Shown: positions 35,340 through 43,801 of the stretch, piece after piece
Layout of the letters: each line of letters begins with the position of its first letter
Position numbering within the stretch: position 1 is the first letter of the stretch
NCBI RefSeq assembly: GCF_014192055.1
Contig: NZ_JACHXM010000001.1
Span: 62,001-126,000, forward strand
Origin: Halomonas organivorans
GTDB lineage: Bacteria > Pseudomonadota > Gammaproteobacteria > Pseudomonadales > Halomonadaceae
Reading direction: 5' to 3'
DNA: 64,000 nucleotides
Made by a program: the position numbers and the translations under genes
Notes under the pieces: generated by a model
Database searches by the model: none
What the model was told of the DNA's origin: nothing
The model's input: only the letters and a program-made list of their open reading frames with translations

Positions 35340-35810
35340 ATGGACGCCCATCCGCTCTCCCGGGCCAATACCCTGCCGGGGAATCTGCTGCGCCGCTGCC
35401 ATCAGATCAGCGTGGCGATCTTCCTGCGCAAGTGCGAGGTCTTCCAGCTCACCCAGCTGCAGTATGTGATGCTGTCTGCCCTGGAAGAGCTGGGCCCGCT
35501 GGATCAGGTCACCCTGGGCCGCCAGACGGCGCTGGACCGCAACACCGTGGCGGGGGTAGTGCGCAAGCTGGAGAACCGCGGCCTGGTTTCGCGGCGACGC
35601 AACCCCGAGGACCGCCGCGCCATGCGGGTCACCATCACCGAGGCCGGCCGCGAACTGCGCGCCCGGGTGGCGCCCCTGGTCGAGGAGGTGCAGGAGGAAA
35701 TCCTCGCGCCCCTGCCCCCCGACGATCGGAAAACGCTGGGGCGGCTGCTCAAGCGCATCGCCGACGAGCACAACCACCGGAGCCAAGTGCCCATCGTCCA
35801 GGCACACTGA
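35340..35810 (+). CDS. MarR-family transcriptional regulator
   Basis: A 156-residue winged-helix regulator: LTQLQYVMLSALEELGPLDQVTLGRQTALDRNTVAGVVRKLENRGLVSRRRNPEDRRAMRVTITEAGREL is the full MarR DNA-binding core. The DRNT recognition helix and DRRAMRVTIT wing are clear. Family members repress efflux or aromatic catabolism genes and are released by phenolic ligands. No obvious target lies beside it; the following gene is convergent. It stands alone. Confidence 0.88.
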   Translation: MDAHPLSRANTLPGNLLRRCHQISVAIFLRKCEVFQLTQLQYVMLSALEELGPLDQVTLGRQTALDRNTVAGVVRKLENRGLVSRRRNPEDRRAMRVTITEAGRELRARVAPLVEEVQEEILAPLPPDDRKTLGRLLKRIADEHNHRSQVPIVQAH

Positions 35811-35838
35811 CCCTCTCTTCACCGCTCTCCCGTCCGCC

Positions 35839-37392
35839 TTACGGCAGCGCGAAGGCCGACTCGAACAGGTAGGGCTCGTCGAAATGGCGTCGCCCCACGA
35901 ACACCGTGGCGTGGGTGCCCCACTGGCGCATGGCGCCGGGGCTGCGGATTCCCGCCGGCCACAGGATGAAACGCTCGCGACGTGCCGACGCCGACACGAT
36001 GCCCTCGGGCCCGTAGAGGCTGCGCCGTCCCCCGTCCGGCAGCGCCAGGGAACGCTGGCCGAAACGCGGCGGCTCGCGGGCCAGGGTCAGCGCATACGTC
36101 GCCTGCGATGGCTGCGATGCTCTCGCCGATTCGATCCCGACCAGATAATGGCTGACCGCCGCCAGGCGCAACCTCAGACGCTCGCCTTCTCCCCTGGAGG
36201 GTGCCGACATCGGCGTCAGCGGCGCCTCACGCAGGTCGTGGTCTGCCGCCACCGGCACTCGACGCAGCGGCGGCACCGGAAAGAACAGGTGATAGCAGCC
36301 GCAGGCATGGATGCTGTCATAGATCAGCGGCCGGCCGTCCTCGCCCAGGGTCACCCGCCAGACCACCCCGTCCAGACGCCCACCGAGGATGTCGAAGTTT
36401 CCCTGTCGAGTACGCGCCGGGAACCACAGCGTGTAGACCAGCTGCGGCAGCACGACGCCATGGAAGCGCGTATGAGCCAACCGCACGTCCACCTCCGGCC
36501 GCGTGGTGTCCACGCCCGGCCGCGGGCCCGCCGCGCCGCGCCGCCATACGGGCGTGCCCGGGCGGTCGTCATGGCTGCGGGTCTCGATGGCGAAGGCCGG
36601 GGCATGGTAGGCCGCCAGGCGTCGCAGGTGGGCATCATCCAGTGCCAGCATCCCCAGCGGGCTGCGCGGCGCCTCGCGCACCAGCCGAGCGGCCGAGGCG
36701 ACGTCCAGCCCCTCGTTCGCCAACGGCTCGGGCGCATAGCGACGCACCTCGGCGCTCGCCGGGAAGGGCCGACCGAACGTCGCCAGATACTCTTCCCGCC
36801 AGCGTGTATAGCCCCAGGCCAGCCCCAGCCGGGTCAACGGATAAAGCCCCAGCGCCCGCCAGCTATCGACGTAGTGGTCGGGCATCTCGATCGCCTCGTG
36901 AAGCGCCCTGCGCGCCGGGCGATCCTCCGGGCCGCGCAGCTCCCCATCCAGCAGTTCTTTGCCCTGCAGTTCTTTGCCCAGCAGGCGCTCGGCACAGGCA
37001 TTGGCGGCCACGGCCGGGGCATCGCCGAAGCGTTGGGTCAGGCGGTGTCGGATGTCGGCGGGCAGGTTGGCCGCCTCGATGCGACGCGCCTCGGCGTCCA
37101 GGCCACGCAGCCGCGCCAGCCAGTCGGCATGGCGCGGCGTCTCGGAAGAATCGTGCAGCTCGTCGGCGAAGCTCGCCAACAGCCGGTCGGTGCGCAGGTA
37201 GGGAAAGCCCTCGATGCGGGCCGCCCCGGCATCGCCGACGCCGGCCTCGGCCACGGCGGCGTCGAAGGCGGCGAGACGGGCGCGACACTGTCGCTGGTCC
37301 GGCGTCGGATCGGCCCGCCAGGCCGGAGTCACGGCGCAGCCGGCGAGCCAGGCGACGCCGACCAGCGCCGCCAGCCACCGCCAGCGGGTCAC
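35839..37392 (-). CDS. Large lipoprotein of unknown function
   Basis: A 517-residue precursor with a lipobox (WLAGC, Cys19), so it is probably an outer-membrane or periplasmic lipoprotein. The N-terminal half is helical and Ala/Arg-rich; the C-terminal half is beta-rich with VWRVTLGEDGRPLIYDSIHACGCYHLFFPVP, a conserved-looking segment containing CGC. Closing segments WGTHATVFVGRRHFDEPYLFE are also ordered. No family is recognised. A 15-base tandem duplication produces KELQGKEL near residue 140. It begins 5 bases after ilvD ends and may be cotranscribed with it, without an obvious functional link. Confidence 0.6.
   Translation of the reverse strand: MTRWRWLAALVGVAWLAGCAVTPAWRADPTPDQRQCRARLAAFDAAVAEAGVGDAGAARIEGFPYLRTDRLLASFADELHDSSETPRHADWLARLRGLDAEARRIEAANLPADIRHRLTQRFGDAPAVAANACAERLLGKELQGKELLDGELRGPEDRPARRALHEAIEMPDHYVDSWRALGLYPLTRLGLAWGYTRWREEYLATFGRPFPASAEVRRYAPEPLANEGLDVASAARLVREAPRSPLGMLALDDAHLRRLAAYHAPAFAIETRSHDDRPGTPVWRRGAAGPRPGVDTTRPEVDVRLAHTRFHGVVLPQLVYTLWFPARTRQGNFDILGGRLDGVVWRVTLGEDGRPLIYDSIHACGCYHLFFPVPPLRRVPVAADHDLREAPLTPMSAPSRGEGERLRLRLAAVSHYLVGIESARASQPSQATYALTLAREPPRFGQRSLALPDGGRRSLYGPEGIVSASARRERFILWPAGIRSPGAMRQWGTHATVFVGRRHFDEPYLFESAFALP
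36951..36980. repeat. 15-base tandem duplication inside the lipoprotein gene
   Basis: GCAGTTCTTTGCCC is repeated in direct tandem (36951-36965, 36966-36980). It keeps the frame and duplicates KELQG in the protein. Confidence 0.75.
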
Positions 37393-37397
37393 GGCGA

Positions 37398-39086
37398 CTA
37401 CACCGGGCGGTCGGTCACCGCGCCTTCGGAGGCCGGCCCGACCGTGCGGGCGTACTTGGCCAGCACCCCGCGGGTATAGCGCGGCGCCGGCCGTTGCCAG
37501 GCCGCGCGCCTACGCTCCAGTTCGGCGGCCTCCAGCGCCACCTCGAGGGTATCCGCCTCTGCGTCGATGGTGATGGTGTCGCCGTCTTCCACCAGCGCCA
37601 GCGGACCGCCGTCGAAGGCCTCGGGGGTGACGTGGCCGACCACGAAGCCGTGGCTGCCGCCCGAGAACCGGCCATCGGTGATCAGCGCCACCTCGCTGCC
37701 GAGTCCGCGGCCCATGATCGCCGAGGTCGGAGTCAGCATCTCGCGCATGCCGGGCCCGCCCCGCGGCCCTTCGTAGCGGATCACCACCACGTCGCCGGCC
37801 ACCACGCTGCCGTCGTTGATGCGCGCCTGGGCCTCTTCCTCGGAGCCGAACACCCGCGCCGTGCCGGAGAAGCGGGTGCCCTCCTTGCCGGTGATCTTGG
37901 CCACCGCCCCGGCAGGAGCCAGGTTGCCGTAGAGGATACGCAGGTGGCTCTGGGCCTTCAGCGGCGCCTCGAGCGGGGCGATGATGTCCTGGCCGTCCGG
38001 ATAAGGCGCGACGTCGGCCAGGTTCTCGGCGAGCGTCCGACCGGTCACGGTCAGGCAGTCGCCGTGCAGCAGCCCGGCGTCGAGCAGGGTCTTCATCAGC
38101 GGCCGGATGCCGCCGATCTCCACCAGCTCGCTCATCATGTACTGGCCGCTTGGCCGCAGGTCGGCCAGCACCGGGACCCGACGGCCGATCGTGGTGAAGT
38201 CATCGAGGGTGATCGACACGCCGATGGCGTCGGCCATGGCGATCAGGTGCAGCACCGCATTGGTCGAGCCGCCCAGCGCGATGACCACGGTGATGGCGTT
38301 CTCGAACGCCTCACGGGTCATGATGTCGACGGGCTTGATATCGCGCTCGAGGAGCGCCAGCACCGCGGCGCCGGCGGCGCGGCAGTCGTCGCGCTTCTCC
38401 TGCGACACGGCGTTCTGCGCCGAGCTGCCCGGCAGGCTCATGCCCAGCGCCTCGATCGCCGAGGCCATGGTGTTGGCGGTGTACATCCCGCCGCAGGCGC
38501 CGGGGCCGGGAATCGCCGTTTCCTCGATCTGCTTGAGCTCGATGCGGTCGAGATCGCCGCGGGAGTGGGCGCCCATGGCCTCGAACACCGAGACGATATC
38601 GGTGTGCCCTGCCCCGGGCAGGATGGTGCCGCCATAGACGAAGACGCTGGGGCGGTTCAACCGCGCCAGGCCGATCAGGCAGCCGGGCATGTTCTTGTCG
38701 CAGCCACCGATGGCCACCAGGCCGTCGAAGCCCTCGCAGCCCGCTACCGTCTCGATGGAATCGGCGATCACCTCCCGCGACACCAGCGAGTACTTCATGC
38801 CCTCGGTACCGTTGGCGATGCCGTCGGAGATGGTGATGGTGTTGAAGACCACCCCCTTGCCCCCCGCACCATCGGCGCCGTCGCTGGCCTGCTCGGCCAG
38901 CTCGCCGATGTGGCTGTTGCAGGGGGTGACCCGGCTCCAGGTGGAGGCGATGCCCACCTGGGGCTTGGTGAAGTCGGCGTCCTCGAAGCCCACCGCACGC
39001 AGCATGGCGCGGCTGGCCGACTTGCCGACGCCGTCCACCACCGGGGCGGAATGGCGTCGGCGCGGGTCCTGGGGCGTGTCGCTCAT
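37398..39086 (-). CDS. ilvD: Dihydroxy-acid dehydratase IlvD
   Basis: A 562-residue Fe-S dehydratase. Cluster cysteines appear at Cys56 (VTPCNSH), Cys129 ([10 protein letters not shown]) and Cys198 ([14 protein letters not shown]). The C-terminal [21 protein letters not shown] is the substrate-site signature. It dehydrates dihydroxy-isovalerate and dihydroxy-methylvalerate in valine, leucine and isoleucine synthesis. At about 560 residues it belongs to the shorter IlvD branch. The upstream gene on the same strand is a TPP-riboswitch-controlled symporter, 74 bases away. Confidence 0.95.
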   Translation of the reverse strand: MSDTPQDPRRRHSAPVVDGVGKSASRAMLRAVGFEDADFTKPQVGIASTWSRVTPCNSHIGELAEQASDGADGAGGKGVVFNTITISDGIANGTEGMKYSLVSREVIADSIETVAGCEGFDGLVAIGGCDKNMPGCLIGLARLNRPSVFVYGGTILPGAGHTDIVSVFEAMGAHSRGDLDRIELKQIEETAIPGPGACGGMYTANTMASAIEALGMSLPGSSAQNAVSQEKRDDCRAAGAAVLALLERDIKPVDIMTREAFENAITVVIALGGSTNAVLHLIAMADAIGVSITLDDFTTIGRRVPVLADLRPSGQYMMSELVEIGGIRPLMKTLLDAGLLHGDCLTVTGRTLAENLADVAPYPDGQDIIAPLEAPLKAQSHLRILYGNLAPAGAVAKITGKEGTRFSGTARVFGSEEEAQARINDGSVVAGDVVVIRYEGPRGGPGMREMLTPTSAIMGRGLGSEVALITDGRFSGGSHGFVVGHVTPEAFDGGPLALVEDGDTITIDAEADTLEVALEAAELERRRAAWQRPAPRYTRGVLAKYARTVGPASEGAVTDRPV

Positions 39087-39160
39087 GACGCGGTCTCCTC
39101 TCGGCTCGATTCAGGGGGAACCTTCAGAGGGTGGCCGCCAAGGCCCACGCTGGCAACCGT

Positions 39161-40549
39161 TCAGGTGGCGCGCGCCACCGCTGCGGGGCGCCACCAGGCC
39201 ACCACCAGGGCCGCCAGGCTGGAGGCCGCCAGCGCCCCGAGGAAGGGCGGCAGGGTCGGCACGCCGCCGGGGAAGCTCGCCGCCAGCAGGCCGTGGATCA
39301 GGCTGCCGGAAACGATCCAGCCCGGCAGCACGGCACCGGCCATGCCGGCCAGCCCGCCGGCCAGGGCCGCGGCGGCCCCCATCCGCGCCCACAGGCCGAG
39401 CAGCACCGGCACGACGATGGCGGCGCACAGCAGATCGGCGATCAGGAACAGCCGCAGCACCGAGAGCCCCTGCAGGGCGATTGCCACCACCGGCACCATC
39501 AGCGCCACGGTGACCCAACGGGCCGCGCCCAGCGACAGGCCACGCCGGCCGCTGCCGGCCACCACCAGCGAAGCGATGCCGTTCTGCAGAGTATCGACGC
39601 TGGAGGCCACCAGGGTCACCGCCAGCACCAGAGCCGGCAGGGCCAGCCAGCCCGGCGCCTCGGCGAGTAGCGCGAAGAACGGGATCGGCGGCTCGCCAAG
39701 CGACACCCCGGCCATGGCGGCCAACATGCCAAGACCGCCGACCACCGCTACCACCAGCACGGTGGTCACGCCGCCCAGCCAGGCGCCGCGGCCCAGGGCA
39801 CGCTCGTCCCGCGCCGCCCAGACCCGCTGCCAGTAGCCCTGGTGGAAGAGGTTGGCCGCGGTCACCGCGATCACCAGCGTCAGCGCCACGGAGAGAGCGT
39901 CACCGGCAGGGATCGACGGCAGCGAGGCGTCGACGGGCAGCGCAGGCAACCGGGCGAGCGCCACGCCGCCCACCACCAGCAGCAGGGCCAGCAGCAGCCA
40001 GGCCTGCCAGCGGTCGGTGGCAAGGCTAGCCCGCAGGCCACCCACCGCGGTGTAGAGCAGGGTCGCCACCGCCACCCCGATCACCACCAGGTTGACCGAC
40101 ACGTCGGACAGCAGGCCGGTGATGGCGCCGATGGCGGTCAGCTCGGCAGCCAGGAAGCAGCCCATGTAGAGCACCGAGACCAACGATACCCAGCGCCGCA
40201 CGCCGGCGCCGAAACAGGCCTCGGCGTATTCGCCGATGCTGCGGCCCTCGGGCAGCCGGCGGCGGATGGCCGGCCCGAAAGCGCCGAGCACGATGAACGG
40301 CAGCGCCGAGCCGATCGCATAGCCGGCCAGACCCAGCGGCCCCACGAAGGCGCCGATCTCGGGCGGAGCAAAGAGGATCCAGGCACCCATGCCGGAGGCC
40401 AGGAAGGACAGCCCCAGGGTCGGTGCCGACTGGGAGTTGCGGGCGGTGACGTAGTCGTCGAGGGGGCCATCGGCCCGGCGGGCCCTGAGGCCCAGAACGG
40501 TAAAGCACAGCAGCGCCGCGCCGAGCACGGCAGACGTCAGGTAAGGCAT
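39161..40549 (-). CDS. Sodium:solute symporter under a TPP riboswitch (putative thiamine/precursor importer)
   Basis: A 462-residue membrane protein with about thirteen helices of the SSS family. LDDYVTARNSQSAPTLGLSFLASGMGAWILFAPPEIGAF and GYAIGSALPFIVLGAFGP are typical of helices 1-3, and TLVASSVDTLQNGIASLVVAG of helix 8 with the Na+ site. A TPP riboswitch directly upstream places it in thiamine metabolism, so import of thiamine or a precursor such as hydroxymethylpyrimidine is the best inference. The ribosome site GGAGGAAG is part of the riboswitch 3-prime strand, suggesting control of translation start. Confidence 0.85.
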   Translation of the reverse strand: MPYLTSAVLGAALLCFTVLGLRARRADGPLDDYVTARNSQSAPTLGLSFLASGMGAWILFAPPEIGAFVGPLGLAGYAIGSALPFIVLGAFGPAIRRRLPEGRSIGEYAEACFGAGVRRWVSLVSVLYMGCFLAAELTAIGAITGLLSDVSVNLVVIGVAVATLLYTAVGGLRASLATDRWQAWLLLALLLVVGGVALARLPALPVDASLPSIPAGDALSVALTLVIAVTAANLFHQGYWQRVWAARDERALGRGAWLGGVTTVLVVAVVGGLGMLAAMAGVSLGEPPIPFFALLAEAPGWLALPALVLAVTLVASSVDTLQNGIASLVVAGSGRRGLSLGAARWVTVALMVPVVAIALQGLSVLRLFLIADLLCAAIVVPVLLGLWARMGAAAALAGGLAGMAGAVLPGWIVSGSLIHGLLAASFPGGVPTLPPFLGALAASSLAALVVAWWRPAAVARAT

Positions 40550-40554
40550 GTCGC

Positions 40555-40643
40555 ACTTCCTCCGCCGGTATGAACCGGATCAGGTTCCAGGGTCAGCGAC
40601 GAACGCTCTCTCAGCCTCGCGCACGGCGAGACTCCCCTGGCGA
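40555..40643 (-). promoter_or_regulatory. TPP riboswitch (THI element) upstream of the symporter
   Basis: Read on the minus strand: CCAGGGGAGTCTCGCC, then GAGGCTGAGAG, then ACCCTGGAACCTGATCCGGTTCATACCGGCGGAGGAAG. These are the conserved TPP aptamer blocks, including CTGAGA and the GGAACCTGATCNGGNTNATACCNGCG core. GGAGGAAG at 40556-40563 doubles as the ribosome site, so ligand binding should sequester it. Confidence 0.95.
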
Positions 40644-40764
40644 CAGTGAGTGAATTGTGAGGGCGACCCTCAAGCCACGACCGAGACGGCCGATATCGGT
40701 ATCGCCCGACCAGCATGACACAACGACACCCGAATTCGAACGTCCCACACGCCGGAAGCCTGCC

Positions 40765-41436
40765 ATGCCATTCACCGAAGCCAAGGAACATGCCCCCGGA
40801 TGCCTGCACGGTATCTTCGCCGACCCCTATACCGCCTTCGACAATCTGGTCGGCGAACGCCTGCTCCACCTGCGCGTGGCCCTTCAGGCCCTGCTGGCGA
40901 CGCCGATGCGTGAAGAATGCCTGACGCTGCGGGTGATCCACGGCTGGGAAAACGGCGGCTGCGCCGCCGGAGACCTGCGGCACAGCGACCACCGGCTGAA
41001 TGACCTGGCAGACTATCGGGCCGTGGCCGAGCGCTACCACCGGGCCGCTGAGGCGCTCGCCCCACTGCCCCGTGGCGAGGCATCGCTGCTCGCCGAGCCG
41101 CTGGCCGCTGCCATCGCCGCGGCCCGATCGGATGGCATCGAGGTAGACGCCGAGACGCGCAACAATCCCGCCCGCTGGTCGGCCTTCCCCTGGGGCCTGT
41201 CGCTCTACACCTTCTTCAAGGTCTATCACCGCCTGATCTACGGCGAGGACGACGCCTACCGCTCGATCCGCTGCGAGACGCCCGAAGGCAGCCGGCAGAT
41301 CCACGAATTCCACCTGGAAGAAGGCGAGTTTGCCGTGGTCCTGCCCGCCGACGGCGAGCTCGGCCAAAGCGTGCTATTGCTGCATGAGAGCCAGCTAGGG
41401 CCGGTGCTGCAGCTGCTGGAGGAGTGTCAGGCATAG
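40765..41436 (+). CDS. Conserved-looking cytoplasmic protein of unknown function
   Basis: A 223-residue soluble protein without a signal peptide or membrane segment. Ordered segments are ECLTLRVIHGWENGGCAAGDLRHSDHRLNDLADYRAVAERYHRAAEALAPL and FPWGLSLYTFFKVYHRLIYGEDDAYRSIRCETPEGSRQIHEFHLEEGEFAVVLP. I do not recognise the family. It diverges from the TPP-controlled symporter, with the riboswitch between them. It ends about 40 bases before a truncated symporter stub on the other strand, so its 3-prime side is a breakpoint-prone area. High GC matches the host genome. Confidence 0.6.
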   Translation: MPFTEAKEHAPGCLHGIFADPYTAFDNLVGERLLHLRVALQALLATPMREECLTLRVIHGWENGGCAAGDLRHSDHRLNDLADYRAVAERYHRAAEALAPLPRGEASLLAEPLAAAIAAARSDGIEVDAETRNNPARWSAFPWGLSLYTFFKVYHRLIYGEDDAYRSIRCETPEGSRQIHEFHLEEGEFAVVLPADGELGQSVLLLHESQLGPVLQLLEECQA

Positions 41437-41478
41437 GCCTCGTTCACTTCTCCCACGGCATCCCGCCGATCATGCGCG

Positions 41479-41541
41479 CTAGCTAAGGAAGGCAACACAC
41501 CGCCTTGCTGCGCAGAGCACAGCAAACGTGAGAAACGGCAT
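41479..41541 (-). pseudogene. 20-codon remnant of a second TPP-controlled symporter gene
   Basis: Directly below the second TPP riboswitch an ATG opens a frame MPFLTFAVLCAARRCVAFLS followed by TAG. Eleven of the 20 residues match the N-terminus of the intact symporter (MPYLTSAVLGAALLCFTVLG) at the same distance from the same riboswitch. The rest of the gene is missing. The simplest reading is a deletion or insertion event that removed the body of a paralogous gene. A genuine leader peptide is the alternative. Confidence 0.65.
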
Positions 41542-41545
41542 GTCA

Positions 41546-41640
41546 TCCTTCCTCCACCGACATGAGCCAGATCAAGTTCCGGGGTCGATCCGTGCGGCAC
41601 TCTCAGCCCCATGCGTCTCGTGCGGCGAGACTCCCATGGT
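41546..41640 (-). promoter_or_regulatory. Second TPP riboswitch, now without an intact gene
   Basis: On the minus strand: GGGAGTCTCGCCGCACGAG, GGGGCTGAGAGTGCC and ACCCCGGAACTTGATCTGGCTCATGTCGGTGGAGGAAGG. These are the P2/P3 and CTGAGA blocks and the GGAACTTGATCTGG core of a TPP aptamer. The ribosome site GGAGGAAGG (41547-41555) leads only to a 20-codon remnant. Confidence 0.92.
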
Positions 41641-41641
41641 G

Positions 41642-42325
41642 GGTGAAAGTTGGTGTCGAGTCCGAGTCGAAGGCCAGTTGGCCGGTATGACCTTGAGCCC
41701 TCGGAATGGTATAACAGCATCAAAGCTCAAATGACTACCTCGCAGGGGGCAACCATGCCAAGTACCGACACTATACCACCTTCAATGGCCTTACCTCCGA
41801 GCGAGAGCCTCACCTGAGTAATCGCCCAACAGACACTAGCTTGCGAGCCTATAGCGAGCAGCCATCTTTCAACTCAAGTTATCCACAATGGGGGGAAACG
41901 GCAGATTCAAGCCCGCTGGCCTGCCACACGGTGGTCACAGCGCCCCTCGCGAGATGACTTAGCAAAGAGCCCCCTCTCGTCCGTGCGGGGGGCAGTTGTT
42001 ATGTAGCCCATATATAACCTGCCAGAGAGGCCTCGGAGCATGGATAACCTGAGGAAGAGCCTCAATGCACTCCCCCTGACGGTTGTCTCCAGCGTCAAGC
42101 AACAGTCAAGTGGCACATTCAAAGAGCTATTGATTCCAATGCATGAGGGAAGAGAGGGGCAATACCCCTAGCGTCTGACTTAGTCAGGAAAATGAATCAT
42201 CGCCGGGAATCGAAGAGAGAGGTTCCGTCAGGATTGAAATTATTATGCCGTTATTGGTAGCCACAAACAGGTGAAGGTGGCAGAAAACCTTCTGAATGGA
42301 ACCAGAAATTACAGGGGGAGCACTG
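41642..42325. other. Gene-free left border of the defence island
   Basis: About 680 bases of lower-GC DNA without a credible gene. It holds one perfect DnaA box TTATCCACA (41879-41887), a GCCCCC/GGGGGGC hairpin at about 41969-41993, two ATAACCTG copies exactly 30 bases apart (42014 and 42044), and a 6-1-6 inverted repeat CTGACTTAGTCAG (42175-42187). These last two may be operator or promoter elements for the operon that follows. Confidence 0.5.
42175..42187. promoter_or_regulatory. Inverted repeat upstream of the defence operon
   Basis: CTGACT-T-AGTCAG is a perfect inverted repeat about 140 bases before the first gene of the MZA-like operon. Its size suits a small dimeric repressor. No regulator gene adjoins it. 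Confidence 0.35.
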
Positions 42326-43801
42326 ATGGCACGCGATCACACTCATCCGCCAAGTGCATCATGCCTCTCAGCATCGATGCGCGACCTCGGATACTCACTT
42401 GAGACAGCAATTTCCGATCTGATCGACAACAGCCTTTTTGCCGACGCAAATACCATCGACATCATCTGCGACACGTCACATACAGCCCCTTTGGTTGTCA
42501 CCCTCGACAATGGTAGGGGAATGACGGAGGGCGAGCTCCTTGATGCCATGCGCCATGGATCGACCAATCCGAAGGAACTTCGATCACCGCGGGATCTGGG
42601 ACGCTTTGGCCTTGGTCTGAAGACAGCATCGTTCTCCCAGTGCCGTTCGCTAACAGTAGTCAGCGCAAAGGATGGAGTACTTTGCGGAGCCGAGTGGAAT
42701 CTTGACCGTATCGACGCCGTTGACGAATGGGTCCTGTCCATTCTTGACGAAGAAGATATCCAGACGTTGCCGTACGTTGACCGACTATCGGATAGTGGTA
42801 CTGCCGTCATCTGGCGGGATCTTGATCGGCTCGTGGAGGACGAAACAGGCAACCGTCGAGACGAGATCATCAGTGAGAAGCTGGATGTTCTGGACAGGCA
42901 CCTCGCGCTCGTCTTTCATCGGTTCCTGGCTGGCGAGATCAAGGGATGCCCCAAGATTTCCATTACCGTCAACGGCCATGCTGTCATTGCTTTCGATCCT
43001 TTCTGCAAAAGTAATCCGGCCACACAGATTCTTCCAGAGGAAATTGTTCGTGTCGGTGACGTTGCAGTTCGACTTCAGCCATATGTGTTGCCGCATCACT
43101 CAAGGCTGACTGCCAGTGAGTACGATTTTTACCAGAGTCGCAGCGACTTTATATCGAACCAAGGCGCATATATATATCGCAATGGCCGCCTCATGGCTTG
43201 GGGTGACTGGTTCCGGCTCATCCCGAAAGGTGAAGCTACCAAACTCGCGCGGGTACAGATCGACTTCCCCAATAATCTGGATGAATCCTGGACCATAGAT
43301 ATCAAAAAATCACGCGCTCGGCCTCCCCGCCAGGTACGCGAGCGGCTTCGCCAGATCATTTCAGAGGTTACGGGGCGCAGTACTACTGTGCATCGTGGCC
43401 GTGGGCAGCGCCTTTTCCAAGATAATGCGGCTCCGATATGGGAAAGGTACGCCGACCATGGAGGGATTCGCTATACGATCAATGGTTCACATCCACTGAT
43501 CCAGCGATTGGTGGAACGACTGGATAAGGACGGGGAGAAGAATCTGAATGTTCTGCTGGCTTCGATTTCCGCGTCATTGCCTGTCGAGATGATCTATTCC
43601 GATTATTCAACCCATCCGCAGGAAGTGAGTCAGACACCTGCGGAGCAAGATATCATTGACAGGCTTTTTTCGCTGCGTGCTGCGCTGTGGGGAGACGCCA
43701 CAGGGAATGCGGACGTTTTCCGTGAAGTTGTCAGATCGACAAGACTGTTTGAGCGGCATATGGAAATCGTTGACCAATATATCGACCAGGAGTTTACATG
43801 A
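42326..43801 (+). CDS. GHKL ATPase, MutL/MORC-like component of an MZA-type defence system
   Basis: A 491-residue protein. The N-terminal GHKL fold has Glu26 and Asn35 (ETAISDLIDNSLF), Asp61-Gly63-Gly65 (LDNGRGMT) and the lid GRFGLGLK (92-99). A transducer region with IYRNGRLMAWGDW and the conserved lysine region (DIKKSRARPP, as in MORC/Hsp90/MutL) follows, then an alpha-helical tail. Prokaryotic MORC/MutL homologues of this kind lie in predicted restriction-modification loci. It likely forms an ATP-gated DNA clamp or switch for the other subunits. A GGGGGAG site five bases before the ATG fixes the start. Its stop overlaps the next start (ATGA). Confidence 0.88.
   Translation: MARDHTHPPSASCLSASMRDLGYSLETAISDLIDNSLFADANTIDIICDTSHTAPLVVTLDNGRGMTEGELLDAMRHGSTNPKELRSPRDLGRFGLGLKTASFSQCRSLTVVSAKDGVLCGAEWNLDRIDAVDEWVLSILDEEDIQTLPYVDRLSDSGTAVIWRDLDRLVEDETGNRRDEIISEKLDVLDRHLALVFHRFLAGEIKGCPKISITVNGHAVIAFDPFCKSNPATQILPEEIVRVGDVAVRLQPYVLPHHSRLTASEYDFYQSRSDFISNQGAYIYRNGRLMAWGDWFRLIPKGEATKLARVQIDFPNNLDESWTIDIKKSRARPPRQVRERLRQIISEVTGRSTTVHRGRGQRLFQDNAAPIWERYADHGGIRYTINGSHPLIQRLVERLDKDGEKNLNVLLASISASLPVEMIYSDYSTHPQEVSQTPAEQDIIDRLFSLRAALWGDATGNADVFREVVRSTRLFERHMEIVDQYIDQEFT

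Noticed and set aside
36201..39836. Very long plus-strand open frame (over 1200 codons) across ilvD and the lipoprotein
   Set aside because: It is the antisense shadow of GC-rich coding sequence. Its composition is Arg/Pro/Ala/His-rich without domains, while the minus strand encodes clear proteins.
41879..41887. Perfect DnaA box as a sign of a replication origin
   Set aside because: A single box without a cluster, AT-rich unwinding element or dnaA/rep gene is expected by chance and does not support an origin.
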